Origin: a virus
IMG/VR virus record: IMGVR_UViG_3300025910_000007
Span: 1 to 64,000 of that record
Reading direction: 5' to 3' (one strand)
DNA: 64,000 nucleotides
The translations under genes and the position numbers were made by a program. The notes under the pieces were generated by a model. That model saw only the letters and a list, made by a program, of their open reading frames with translations. It was not told the DNA's origin and ran no database searches. Shown piece after piece: positions 33,113 to 40,997 of the stretch. Position 1 is the first letter of the stretch; the number at the start of each line of letters is the position of its first letter.

Positions 33113-33372
33113 CGGTACTTCCCACCTTCCTTCATTATCTCCACGTCCGTGCCGCCGTTCAGTTCCCGAAACTCTCCGTTCCACCAAGTGTCGCCAGTAG
33201 GTCCGTCGTACATTTGGATGTTGAAACGGTAGGTTCCCGATATTTCCAACGGGTTGATGAAGCTGTGGTAATGATCGTAGTAGTATTGGCCGGGAGCGTT
33301 GGTTCGGTAGTTCCAACCATAGAGCGGTTCGCTTTCAGCGATCCAGCGTTTGTATCCAGCCAACGCTGCCAT
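33109..33372 (-). CDS. Small phage protein, unknown
   Basis: The 87-residue protein is rich in Tyr and Trp (LYGWNYRTNAPGQYYYDHYHSF) with a beta-rich C-terminus. Its stop overlaps the thymidylate synthase start (ATGATG). No family is recognised. Confidence 0.5.
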   Translation of the reverse strand: MAALAGYKRWIAESEPLYGWNYRTNAPGQYYYDHYHSFINPLEISGTYRFNIQMYDGPTGDTWWNGEFRELNGGTDVEIMKEGGKYR

Positions 33373-33398
33373 CAGTTCCTATTTCTTTTCGATGGGAG

Positions 33399-33683
33399 TC
33401 ACTTCGTATGCTCCTTGATCCATCGCTGGACTTCTTCCGCCACTTCCAAGTATTCCCGCGACGGCGTCAGGTTTACTTCTTGACCCGGCCGATAGCTCTT
33501 CCAGATTTTTGCCCTCAAATAGGCCGGCAGCTTGAACCAATGCGCGGAACAGCCCCACATAGCCGGCGGACATTGTTTCGGGCAATTTGGCCAGTGGCAG
33601 TGATGATTGCGTGTCTGCCCCTGCGATTTGACGTAGGCCGCTTTCGCCGCGATTGATTCACCTGCGCTACGTTTCTTTGCCAT
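33399..33683 (-). CDS. Small zinc-binding phage protein
   Basis: The 94-residue protein contains HHCHWPNCPKQCPPAMWGC and AHWFKLPAYLRAKIW followed by YRPGQEV, a pattern of a widespread phage family with a CHC2-like zinc site. It overlaps the upstream gene out of frame. Function unknown, possibly nucleic-acid binding. Confidence 0.65.
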   Translation of the reverse strand: MAKKRSAGESIAAKAAYVKSQGQTRNHHCHWPNCPKQCPPAMWGCSAHWFKLPAYLRAKIWKSYRPGQEVNLTPSREYLEVAEEVQRWIKEHTK

Positions 33684-33879
33684 CGGTTTTCCTTTTCTTT
33701 TCAGCGGCGCGGGCGGTCAGGTACTTACGGAAGTCTTCCAGTTCCTTGGTGTCGTTGTCCAGTTCTTTCGGATCAGGTTTCCAGCCGCAGCGGGGGCAAC
33801 CGAGATGATCCTTACAGGAACCTTGCCAGCCAAACCGCTTCTTGCATTTGGGGCAGCAGGCGTCATTGAACGTGGTCAT
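33667..33879 (-). CDS. Small zinc-ribbon protein
   Basis: The 70-residue protein has CCPKCKKRF and DHLGCPRCGWKPD, a four-cysteine zinc ribbon, followed by a charged helix. It overlaps both neighbours by a few bases. Function unknown. Confidence 0.6.
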   Translation of the reverse strand: MTTFNDACCPKCKKRFGWQGSCKDHLGCPRCGWKPDPKELDNDTKELEDFRKYLTARAAEKKRKTDGKET

Positions 33880-34217
33880 CAGGCGCTATGCCCCTTCCGC
33901 ATCTCAGCGATAGTGTCGGGGTCATCCCTGCGGTGCAGACCACGCGTCGGATCACCCTGCCCATGCGTAATGCGGTAGGCGTCGAATTCGTCAGCCAGCC
34001 TACGCAGACGTGCGGGGAAATCGGGATGTACGTCAGGATCGTTGGCGATGCTGTCCGCGTAGGCCCGCAAAGCGACAGCGGCGTGCGGATCACGGGCACC
34101 CAGCACGAAGTTGGGCCACTCAACCACCGTACCATCCCTGCGCTTTACAAGGTATTTGCCCTCTGGCGACTTGGGATCGTCACGGACTAAGCCGGCCAAC
34201 TTCGGTTTCTCGTTCAT
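33879..34217 (-). CDS. Conserved phage protein, unknown
   Basis: The start at 34217 (MNEKPKLAGL) gives 112 residues. The segment GKYLVKRRDGTVVEWPNFVLGARDP followed by AVALRAYAD is shared by many phage proteins of unknown function. A longer upstream frame overlaps the next gene and is not needed. Confidence 0.65.
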   Translation of the reverse strand: MNEKPKLAGLVRDDPKSPEGKYLVKRRDGTVVEWPNFVLGARDPHAAVALRAYADSIANDPDVHPDFPARLRRLADEFDAYRITHGQGDPTRGLHRRDDPDTIAEMRKGHSA

Positions 34218-34656
34218 CGTTTTCCCCAAAAGGGTTTTGTGGCGATGGTAGGGCATGAGACGCACATCCAACGTGTCCGCATCTAGGACATTTGCCAACG
34301 CCCTTAACAATTTCGTCCAGCGTCGCGGTCAATTGTCGATCATGGTAACGAGCGGCCCGTGCCTCGAACACGAACAACGCAGCCTTCAGCAAACCGATAC
34401 CCGCTTCGGTTTCCGCACAGGGCAACTGGCTGTTGACATATTCGGCGCGGTCGATCAACGCCCGCAGCACTTCTTGCATCGTCGTGCCAGGGTGATGGCC
34501 AATGTTGCCGGGGTACTTGGTCCCTTCTCGCTTGACGAATGTAAGCGTTTGGAGCAGTTCTCCGTCTAGCGGGTCCAATAGGTATTCATGGCCGCGATCA
34601 ACCACTATCACAGTTTCAACCCCATTTTTGGCGCCAGCTTTTGTGCGATGTGCCAT
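34180..34656 (-). CDS. Conserved phage protein with small C-terminal zinc knuckle
   Basis: The 158-residue protein has QTLTFVKREG...NIGHHPGTTMQEVLRALIDRAEYV, a segment seen in a common phage family, and a C-terminal CPRCGHVGC zinc knuckle. It overlaps the UDG-exonuclease gene by 49 bases and its downstream neighbour by 38. Function unknown. Confidence 0.6.
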   Translation of the reverse strand: MAHRTKAGAKNGVETVIVVDRGHEYLLDPLDGELLQTLTFVKREGTKYPGNIGHHPGTTMQEVLRALIDRAEYVNSQLPCAETEAGIGLLKAALFVFEARAARYHDRQLTATLDEIVKGVGKCPRCGHVGCASHALPSPQNPFGENDERETEVGRLSP

Positions 34657-35846
34657 TCCACCAACGAGTCCATCCCGTTATACAGCAGCAGTTTTTGTAG
34701 CGGGGCCTCGCGGATGCGGTTGGGTGAATTGCCACCCCCTTTGGATGTCAGAAATGGCTTGATTTCATCATCGTAGCTTTCCCCACCTAGTAGCGCGAAC
34801 GTCATGAACTTGGCGCCGGTGATACCCCGCCGGTTGTCCGCTACATGAGACGCCAGCATGTCGTCGATCTTCCAGTTCCGCGGCATCACGCCCAGCTTGG
34901 CCAACGACCACCGAATCTCGAACTGAATATGCTGCCCGATCTTGGGCGAGTCCGACAGGAGCATTTCTTTAGTGGCTTGGATCGCTTCCCCGTGCCAGGG
35001 GTAAGCGACGCTGATCACCCCGTCGCTAACCGAACAGCTGTAGATTTCGGCATGCGCCCCGTCCGGCTTCAAAGTGGTAGTTTCATAGTCGAACGCCAGC
35101 GGCTTCCCCACCGCCGTCATCTTCCGCACCGCTGCTGCTGCCTTGTTCGCGTCCAGCTCCACCCGCACCATCGCCTTGTAGTCAGGCGGGCCGTCCGGCC
35201 ACGGCCGTCCCTTCAGTTTCAGCGCCCATTCCAACTGCTTTTCAAAATCGTTCAGCACCAATGGGTCGGGCTTGTCGTTGAACCGCTGAGCACTGCGTAG
35301 GACGTGGCTAGGATGCCAAACGGGTGCTACCCAGGCGTTTAGTTGCTGGTTGGGGATGCGCCAACCGACCCATTTGGTGACTTCGCCGGGGTCTTCCTTC
35401 CACAGCCAGCCGATGACCGACTTGACCGCGTGTTTGCCCAACAGGATCACCAGCTCGGGCTTCAGTGCTTTGATAGCGTTGACGACGGTAGGACGGCAGT
35501 AGCCGATTTCCTTGTCGGTAGGTTGACGGTTTTTGCCCTTGGCGTCGCTAGCGCGGCAGGCGATGGCGTTCATAATCCAGCAATCGCGGGTCAGTTCGCA
35601 CTTGAACCGACGCAGCGTTTGCTTCAGCAGATCACCAGCGGGTCCGACAAACGGCCGGCCGACAAGGTCTTCGTTTTCACCGGGGCCTTCACCGCAGATG
35701 AGGATTTTGCGGGCGCCGTCTCCATCAATCGGCATGCGAGGGCTTGCGCACTTCTTGTCGAGCTTACACGTCCAGCATTGTGGTTGCGGCGGGACCAGCA
35801 GCTTGAGCGAACGGGTTGTGACGGCGGAAAAGAAACCGGCCATCAT
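34608..35846 (-). CDS. Uracil-DNA glycosylase fused to 3'-5' exonuclease
   Basis: Residues 1-215 are a family 4/5-type UDG: an Fe-S cluster motif CWTCKLDKKC with later cysteines, GEGPGENEDLVGRPFVGPAG (motif 1) and WHPSHVLR (motif 2). Residues 240-412 are a DnaQ/PolI-like exonuclease with LAFDYETTTLKPD (Exo I), GQHIQFEIRW (Exo II-like) and a C-terminal YNGMDSLVEW (Exo III). It supplies the proofreading domain that the polymerase at 30339 lacks, and links it to uracil removal. Confidence 0.83.
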   Translation of the reverse strand: MMAGFFSAVTTRSLKLLVPPQPQCWTCKLDKKCASPRMPIDGDGARKILICGEGPGENEDLVGRPFVGPAGDLLKQTLRRFKCELTRDCWIMNAIACRASDAKGKNRQPTDKEIGYCRPTVVNAIKALKPELVILLGKHAVKSVIGWLWKEDPGEVTKWVGWRIPNQQLNAWVAPVWHPSHVLRSAQRFNDKPDPLVLNDFEKQLEWALKLKGRPWPDGPPDYKAMVRVELDANKAAAAVRKMTAVGKPLAFDYETTTLKPDGAHAEIYSCSVSDGVISVAYPWHGEAIQATKEMLLSDSPKIGQHIQFEIRWSLAKLGVMPRNWKIDDMLASHVADNRRGITGAKFMTFALLGGESYDDEIKPFLTSKGGGNSPNRIREAPLQKLLLYNGMDSLVEWHIAQKLAPKMGLKL

Positions 35847-36046
35847 TCTGCCCCCATTGCGTAATCATCAGCTTCGGCGCAATCACTGCACAATCCCAAT
35901 GGCGGCGGATCTTCAACTGACCAAGGGAACAACCGTCGGCAATTGGTACATGCGTAACAATCTGGGCACGCCACTACTTCGCGAAACACATCGCCGAATT
36001 GCCTGCCGCAGCGTCGACAGCATGGTGGATTATTGCTGTCCATCAT
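35843..36046 (-). CDS. Small cysteine-rich zinc protein
   Basis: The 67-residue protein has eight or more cysteines in CxxC pairs (CCRRCGR, CPDCYACTNCRRL, CSDCAEADD), so it may bind two zinc ions. Its stop overlaps the UDG-exonuclease start (ATGATG). Function unknown. Confidence 0.6.
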   Translation of the reverse strand: MMDSNNPPCCRRCGRQFGDVFREVVACPDCYACTNCRRLFPWSVEDPPPLGLCSDCAEADDYAMGAE

Positions 36047-36222
36047 GCAGCCCCAATCGTCTCAGTGTCTACCAGCATCCGGTCAATGTCGTCGTACCCA
36101 CCTGCCAGCATCCGCTCCTCTACCTCACGCGGATCAACGCCCGGCACCTTGCTCCAACCTGCCAGATGATGAAAGTCCCACAGCGAATCCAACACAGCGT
36201 TCCACGCACTTTGCGTCATCAT
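36043..36222 (-). CDS. Small phage protein, unknown
   Basis: A 59-codon gene starts with ATGA at the stop of the clamp gene and ends with ATGA at the next start. It contains DSLWDFHHLAGWSKVPGVD and an acidic C-terminus. The overlaps are the main evidence for translation. Confidence 0.55.
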   Translation of the reverse strand: MMTQSAWNAVLDSLWDFHHLAGWSKVPGVDPREVEERMLAGGYDDIDRMLVDTETIGAA

Positions 36223-37292
36223 GACTCCTGTTCGACTACTTCAGTAGCTTCTTCATGTGTCCCATCGCCGTTGCTGATAGGGGACACGTTCGGCCGAAAG
36301 AGCCATGCCGTGTAAATGTACCCACCCGCATCAACCCGCAGCCGATCCGTTGTCAGCGTCATCTCGCGGTGTTTGGTGACAATATCGCTCAGAATCTTGG
36401 GCGAAATCAGGAACGTCAGCTTGGGACCGTTGTACGTTACCTTGGGCGTTTCCTCGAACCAACCGGACACGCCCGTACCGCGTAATACCAATCGCCCCGG
36501 CCGCAACGAAACCTCCAGCATGTTGTTGTCAGTATTCTCTTGAGAGAATACCTCAGCGCGGGCGGCTGCTTCGGCCAGCCCCTTCGGCAACGCAGCGGGC
36601 TCGCCGCCTTCGGCCAGGAATTCCGTCAGGCTGGGGTAGTCTTCCAGATAGCGACGGCAGGACAGCACCAATCCGTTGGGATTGCGGAAATGAACCCAGC
36701 CCGCCGTTTCCCCGAATTCGACCATGCCCAACGATACGACGTTCTTCAGACTGGACGGCTTGAACATGGCCGGTTCGGCGAAGCCCGTTTTCAGTCGCCA
36801 GCGGCATGCCTGAAAATCAGTACCGGCTTCGATCCATTTGGGATGGACGTGGACAACGTTCGCGGCCGCCTTGGGGTCTTTCTCGTCTGCGCAGTTGTGG
36901 ACGATGTTGACTGCCTCGCAGAAGTCCTTGTGCAACTTGTGCCACTCTGTTGGCGTTTCGATGCTGTCGATGGGCAGCAGGATTTCCTTCTCCATGCGGA
37001 TGCCGGATCGGCGACGTTTGCCTGCTACCAGCAGTTCGCCGTCGCCTGCGCTGACGTCAATGTCGTCGTCGGGTAGCAGCTTCAGGATGTCCAGCAGCGA
37101 TTTGGACTGGACGGCGCCAGTGAACGCCTTCTCCAGACCGGATGGACCGCGGCAGGCGATTTCGTCGTTGAATGCGCAGACCTGCCCCTTGACAAAAATG
37201 AAGCACTGACTTTGCTCGATGACCTCCCTCGTAGCCAGGCCGGGGGCGACACCTTCCAGGCAACGCAGGAAATGCTCACGTCCGATTTTCAC
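36219..37292 (-). CDS. DNA polymerase sliding clamp (beta-like)
   Basis: The 357-residue protein has the three-domain beta-clamp pattern: the N-terminus MKIGREHFLRCLEGV, AFTGAVQSKSLLDILKLLPD, and a C-terminal PGRLVLRGTGVSGWFEE with LTFLISPKILSDIV. It should tether the polymerase. It overlaps the upstream gene by 17 bases. A phage-own clamp fits with the clamp loader at 27020. Confidence 0.72.
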   Translation of the reverse strand: MKIGREHFLRCLEGVAPGLATREVIEQSQCFIFVKGQVCAFNDEIACRGPSGLEKAFTGAVQSKSLLDILKLLPDDDIDVSAGDGELLVAGKRRRSGIRMEKEILLPIDSIETPTEWHKLHKDFCEAVNIVHNCADEKDPKAAANVVHVHPKWIEAGTDFQACRWRLKTGFAEPAMFKPSSLKNVVSLGMVEFGETAGWVHFRNPNGLVLSCRRYLEDYPSLTEFLAEGGEPAALPKGLAEAAARAEVFSQENTDNNMLEVSLRPGRLVLRGTGVSGWFEETPKVTYNGPKLTFLISPKILSDIVTKHREMTLTTDRLRVDAGGYIYTAWLFRPNVSPISNGDGTHEEATEVVEQES

Positions 37293-37869
37293 AATGTTCC
37301 TCCTGTCCGAGCGATAGTATCAAACGTTTCAATGCACCGGCGCTATTCAGCAGATGACTGAGGCGCCGGGCTATCTCCAGATCAGTCAGCTCTGTTTTGT
37401 CGTGGCGGCTGAATGGACCGGCGGCTGTGTTCAAAGTACGTTGCATCCAGGCATGAATCTCTTGCTTGCTGCGGCTTGTCAGTTTGGCGATCCATGACAG
37501 TTTATAGGCCCCGTTCTTCTGCCCCGCTTCGCCGAAACAGAGAGCCAGCAGGTCCAGTTCCCGCTTGCTGAACGGTTCGCCGGCACGGTTGATCCGATTC
37601 GTCGAAACGTAACCAGCGACGTCTGGATAGCGGGCCGGTAGTTTCCAAAGCCGTGTCCAGATGGATTTGGGGCTCCTGCCCATTTCGCTGTGGAAAGAGG
37701 GCGGCCGACCAGAAGCAATCCAACCATGAACAAGGAAACCGTCCAACAGTATATCATCATCGGCTGGCGTCCACGGATCGCCGTCGTGATAGAATTCGCC
37801 GTACCGTTCCGCCAGCCGGCGTTTCTGTTCGTTGAGTTTCGATCTGGGGTTGATGTGACGTTCACGCAT
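37276..37869 (-). CDS. SANT/Myb-like DNA-binding protein candidate
   Basis: The 197-residue protein has GDPWTPADDDILLDGFLVHGW and later a helix-turn-helix-like PFSKRELDLLALCFGEAG, suggesting two small DNA-binding helical units. The rest is helical. It separates the clamp gene from the micro-ORF array. A regulator or structural DNA-binding role is possible. Confidence 0.55.
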   Translation of the reverse strand: MRERHINPRSKLNEQKRRLAERYGEFYHDGDPWTPADDDILLDGFLVHGWIASGRPPSFHSEMGRSPKSIWTRLWKLPARYPDVAGYVSTNRINRAGEPFSKRELDLLALCFGEAGQKNGAYKLSWIAKLTSRSKQEIHAWMQRTLNTAAGPFSRHDKTELTDLEIARRLSHLLNSAGALKRLILSLGQEEHCENRT

Positions 37870-37871
37870 GG

Positions 37872-38054
37872 TTATTTCGTTTTCCTACTCTGTACATAAT
37901 GACGCAATCGCAGCTTTTGATCCTGCATCCGATTGGTTATCAGGTAGTATGAGAGCATGAATACCCGACGCCCCCCCCGTAACACAATCTCCGGTTCACC
38001 AACCAGCTTCCGTCCGGGTAGGGCGCCGCAGCTGCCCGAGTAAAACAGGATCAT
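37872..38054 (-). CDS. Micro-ORF a (MIxFYSG family), intact
   Basis: The 60-residue product reads MILFYSGS...EPEIVLRGG...VFMLSYYL and ends in a basic tail. The G8 tract (plus-strand C8 near 37973) leaves the frame intact. It is the last of seven tandem related ORFs and stops two bases before the SANT-like gene start codon. The same motifs (YYSG, PExVL, MLSFF) occur at the dpdA-1/dpdA-2 junction. Function unknown. Confidence 0.55.
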   Translation of the reverse strand: MILFYSGSCGALPGRKLVGEPEIVLRGGRRVFMLSYYLITNRMQDQKLRLRHYVQSRKTK

Positions 38055-38213
38055 GCGTCATCTTTCCGAAGCGATAGTTTTGCATCTGTCCACTACCCTC
38101 TTCTTTCGGACAAGAAATCAGGTAGTACGACAACATCAATGCAGCGCCCCCCCAAGGACGTCTTCTGGTTCCAGATCTTTGTTGCCGTTACTGCCTGAGT
38201 AGAACAGAATCAC
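37996..38213 (-). CDS. Micro-ORF b (MIxFYSG family), frame broken at G7
   Basis: A GTG start overlaps the stop of micro-ORF c (GTGA). The frame reads VILFYSGS...LEPEDVLGG, then meets a G7 tract (plus strand 38147-38153). A -1 shift there restores ALMLSYYLIS as in copy a; without it the frame stops at once. The shifted frame ends inside copy a. Confidence 0.5.
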
Positions 38214-38395
38214 GCGGGTAACTTCTTCCGCATACGGCGATAGCGACGGAAGCGGCCCTGCTGCATTTTCACCGCGGCCTGTCCTGAGAGCATATGATAG
38301 GTGAGCATGAAATCGCCTTTGCGCAACACCAGCTCAGGATCACATCGCGTGATCTTCAGCGTCCCGTCGCCGTTTCCCGAGAAAAAAATACGAAT
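38210..38395 (-). CDS. Micro-ORF c (MIxFYSG family), no ATG
   Basis: The frame reads RIFFSGNGDG...RCDPELVLRKGDFMLTYHML and a basic tail, the full family pattern without a G tract. There is no ATG/GTG/TTG in frame near the expected start after GAGGG, so ATT or another rare start would be needed, or the copy is decayed. Its stop overlaps the start of copy b. Confidence 0.45.
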   Translation of the reverse strand: MRIFFSGNGDGTLKITRCDPELVLRKGDFMLTYHMLSGQAAVKMQQGRFRRYRRMRKKLPA

Positions 38396-38559
38396 AACTT
38401 TCCCTCTTCTGTTTGCATACCAGCCGAAAACGGGGCTCTGGCCTACGTTTGCCTACTGAGTTGACAGCTGTCAGCATCAGCGTAGCCGCAGCCCCGAAGT
38501 ATCGTTCAGGATCAGTGGTATGGTCTCCCCCCCCCGTCGCCACTGTAGAAAATTACCAC
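38340..38559 (-). CDS. Micro-ORF d (MIxFYSG family), frame broken at G9
   Basis: A GTG start overlaps the stop of copy e (GTGGTAA). The frame reads VVIFYSGDGGG and then a G9 tract (plus strand 38527-38535). Shifting by +1 (or -2) gives TDPERYFGAAATLMLTAV, the family core; unshifted it stops within five codons. The shifted frame ends at 38340 inside copy c. Confidence 0.5.
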
Positions 38560-38735
38560 GGCCGCTTACTCTGCTTGCGATGAAATATGCGACGCATGAT
38601 CTTTTTACCAAATGCTGACGATTTGCCACTGGCGTAAATATCGTAATAGGTGCAGAGCAGACAAGGAACTGTTCGCGACCGTCGCACCATCGCAATGTCA
38701 ATAGGTCGATGAACTCCAGCAATGAACATAATCAT
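38553..38735 (-). CDS. Micro-ORF e (MIxFYSG family), intact
   Basis: The 60-residue product begins MIMFIAGVHRPIDIAMVRR and continues CLLCTYYDIYASG with a Lys/Arg-rich end. It lacks a G tract. It is a divergent member of the same family, and the overlap of its stop with the start of copy d supports translation. Confidence 0.5.
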   Translation of the reverse strand: MIMFIAGVHRPIDIAMVRRSRTVPCLLCTYYDIYASGKSSAFGKKIMRRIFHRKQSKRPW

Positions 38736-38765
38736 CGTGCGATCTCAATCAAGTGCTGAAAATTA

Positions 38766-38951
38766 TCATGGTTGTTTGGCAATGTGTTTTCTTTTCAACC
38801 ACCGGCGTAGGCGGATACGTTGCTTGAACCAAATACGAAGACGGGATTGCAGCTCTTCTTGTCGATTATCGAAATAAGAGAACATCATGTGGCGCCCCCC
38901 CTATTTTCGGCTGTTTGGTTCGCAGCCTATGCCAGAAAAAAATAAGATCAT
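38766..38951 (-). pseudogene. Micro-ORF f (MIxFYSG family) interrupted by in-frame TAG
   Basis: The ATG overlaps the shifted-frame stop of copy g (ATGA). The frame reads MILFFSG...EPNSRK, then TAG (38901-38903) directly before a G7 tract, then GGRHMMFSYF and a basic tail in the same frame. Readthrough, slippage or decay are all possible. An additional seven-codon MIIFST stub follows its stop. Confidence 0.45.
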
Positions 38952-39117
38952 TTCACTGTCCGCTGCTTTCTATGATCCCGCCACACCCACCGTTGCTTGC
39001 TTCCTATGTTCATGTATGTCAGTAGCAACGGCAAAGACGCCCCCCCCCGTTCGCCTCTTCATCAAAAGCCCTCGCCCACTTACCAGCCGATTCGGGGCCA
39101 GAATAAAATAGGATCAT
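38948..39117 (-). CDS. Micro-ORF g (MIxFYSG family), frame broken at G9
   Basis: The ORF starts seven bases after dpdA-2 and reads MILFYSGPESAGKWARAFDE, then meets a G9 tract (plus strand 39040-39048). A -1 shift gives SLPLLLTYMN and a basic tail, whose stop overlaps the ATG of copy f. That overlap exists only in the shifted frame, which argues that the shifted frame is or was translated. Confidence 0.5.
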
Positions 39118-39123
39118 GGAAGA

Positions 39124-40104
39124 TCACTTGCCATTACCAGAGAAGAATCCAACGGCCGGACGGCGATTGGCTGGCTTGAATGGCCAGGGATATTCCGATA
39201 GCCACTTGCGCAGCCCCTCGAAAAACAACAGGTTGGCAATCTTGCGCTCGCTGTGGCGATTGATGACGCCATGTTCGATAACGTTGCCGTCCTTGTCGTT
39301 CTTGCCCAGCGGTACGCCAATCTGTTTCAGCCATTCCCGCACGATCCGTTGTTCACCGGGTGACAGCGTCGAGTAGTGCTTACCCTTGGCTCGCGTAGGG
39401 GCGTCCTGCGACATGGTAATTTGGTAGGGCTCTGTTTCGTATGTGAACCTACCGCCACGCTTGTGCGGTAGCAAGATACCGCCAAACGCCCCTACCTTCG
39501 TCCACGTAGCAGAATCCACGCTCCACCACGGATAGCGCAACAAACATTCGTATCCGGTGACGGCGAATCCATGCAGTTTTACTTTCGGTAGCCGCTTTGG
39601 AGTGTCGCAAACGAAATCAAACACGCGGTCTAACCACGTTCGACATGCTGGCGATCCGAAGCTTCCTACTAGGCCGCCGATGGCGATGAACTCATAACCA
39701 CGTCGAACGTAGCGACGCAGCCATTTCAGATCGGTGCGAAAATGTACCACCGGAACCGGCGCCAGTCCGTGTTCTTTTTCGAGGTACTGCTGATTACGCC
39801 ATGTTAGTTCTGGTTCTGGGATCGCGTCCACATTGGCGTAATAGTCGATGTACTTTCGGTATTTCTTGACGAAGGCCGCGTACTCATCCATGTACCGCCA
39901 GAATTCTTTGGTGTCGTAATAACTCCAGGGTGATTTTCCGTGCTTCTTTCCGTACTTCGTGGCGGCTGTCCAAAGAGAGAAGCTGCCACTGTCCAGAAAA
40001 AACAAGCCGTTTTCCGTAGTCATTTCATCTGCCGTGAAATAGATTTGTGCGGCCCTAGAACGATACCGAGGCTCCGGACAGCCTCGCAAGCAAGAGTCTA
40101 TCAA
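39124..40104 (-). CDS. dpdA: DpdA-like 7-deazaguanine DNA transglycosylase, copy 2
   Basis: The body reads FFLDSGSFSLW, YYANVDAIPEP, QYLEKEHGLAPVPVVHF, IAIGGLVGSFGS, VKLHGFAVTG and YPWWSVDSATW, the TGT-superfamily core of DpdA proteins that exchange guanine for preQ0 in DNA. The open frame starts at TTG 40104 or ATG 40023. The expected N-terminal piece (IYYSG...PETVL...IMLSFF) is encoded just upstream in the frame of copy 1, so a frameshift near 40125 probably separates it. Confidence 0.78.
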   Translation of the reverse strand: MIDSCLRGCPEPRYRSRAAQIYFTADEMTTENGLFFLDSGSFSLWTAATKYGKKHGKSPWSYYDTKEFWRYMDEYAAFVKKYRKYIDYYANVDAIPEPELTWRNQQYLEKEHGLAPVPVVHFRTDLKWLRRYVRRGYEFIAIGGLVGSFGSPACRTWLDRVFDFVCDTPKRLPKVKLHGFAVTGYECLLRYPWWSVDSATWTKVGAFGGILLPHKRGGRFTYETEPYQITMSQDAPTRAKGKHYSTLSPGEQRIVREWLKQIGVPLGKNDKDGNVIEHGVINRHSERKIANLLFFEGLRKWLSEYPWPFKPANRRPAVGFFSGNGK

Positions 40105-40993
40105 ATCGGGGACACGGTATGTCGAAAAAAGATAGCATGATGCGAGCTTTTGTTTTCAGCACCGTTTCAGGTTGTCCGCCTTTGGCTCCGGCGCCACTGT
40201 AGTAAATCTTCAGGGGCTTATAGCTTCCATCGGGTTGCAGCTTTTGCAATTGTTTCCGCAGCCATTCATAATATTTAAGGTAGCATGCGTACCAAACTCT
40301 CGGATTAGCTAAATCACCTGCGGAGAACCCTAGATGATCGAGCCATCGCAAAACAGCTCTACGATGAAGCGGAGGCAGCGTGTCGAGATGGCCTTGATTA
40401 CTTTGTTTGGTATTACCGACTTTTATGATGATTGCATCCTTTTCGGCTGTCCATACACCTTTTTTCGTTAGCGGTAACACTAAATATCCGCGGCTACCAA
40501 GATGCGCCCAACGTACTGTATCGACTGAATGCCAAGGAAACTGAGCCATCGACCGATGTCCTCCGATTCCAAAACCATGCACTTTCACTTGCGGGATTCC
40601 GCGGCTATTGCACAGCTGATCGAAAACCAGACGAATCCACTCCTTACTCGTTCTTCTAGTTGTCGAGGCTGCGATACCGCCCAGACCTATGTATCGGTAG
40701 CCCCGATTTATGTAGTGTCGAATCCACTGCAAATCTGTTCCTAGGTGTATGACTGGAACGGGAGAAAGCCCGTGCTCTTTTTCGAGATATTGCTGGTGGT
40801 CCCAAGACAACTTTGCGTCAAACATCACGTCGACATTAGCGTAGTAATCAATCGCGATTTCATTGGCATGAATAAAAGCCGCGTATTCATCCATGTACGT
40901 CTTGTAACTGGAGGCCGTCGCTTTCGATTTCTGCCAAAGTGAAAATGCGCCGGAATCTAAGAAATGTGAACGGGGCGGCCAGAATTCGGTCAT
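40055..40993 (-). CDS. dpdA: DpdA-like 7-deazaguanine DNA transglycosylase, copy 1
   Basis: The start at 40993 (MTEFWPPRSH) gives 312 residues with FLDSGAFSLWQ, YYANVDVMFDA, QYLEKEHGLSPVPVIHLG, IGLGGIAAST, VKVHGFGIGG and FPWHSVDTVRW. It is about 45% identical by eye to copy 2. Its last 50 residues are not part of the usual body but the IYYSG...MLSFF module. It lies directly downstream of folE in a preQ0 operon. Confidence 0.8.
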   Translation of the reverse strand: MTEFWPPRSHFLDSGAFSLWQKSKATASSYKTYMDEYAAFIHANEIAIDYYANVDVMFDAKLSWDHQQYLEKEHGLSPVPVIHLGTDLQWIRHYINRGYRYIGLGGIAASTTRRTSKEWIRLVFDQLCNSRGIPQVKVHGFGIGGHRSMAQFPWHSVDTVRWAHLGSRGYLVLPLTKKGVWTAEKDAIIIKVGNTKQSNQGHLDTLPPLHRRAVLRWLDHLGFSAGDLANPRVWYACYLKYYEWLRKQLQKLQPDGSYKPLKIYYSGAGAKGGQPETVLKTKARIMLSFFDIPCPRFDRLLLARLSGASVSF

Positions 40994-40997
40994 GGTT

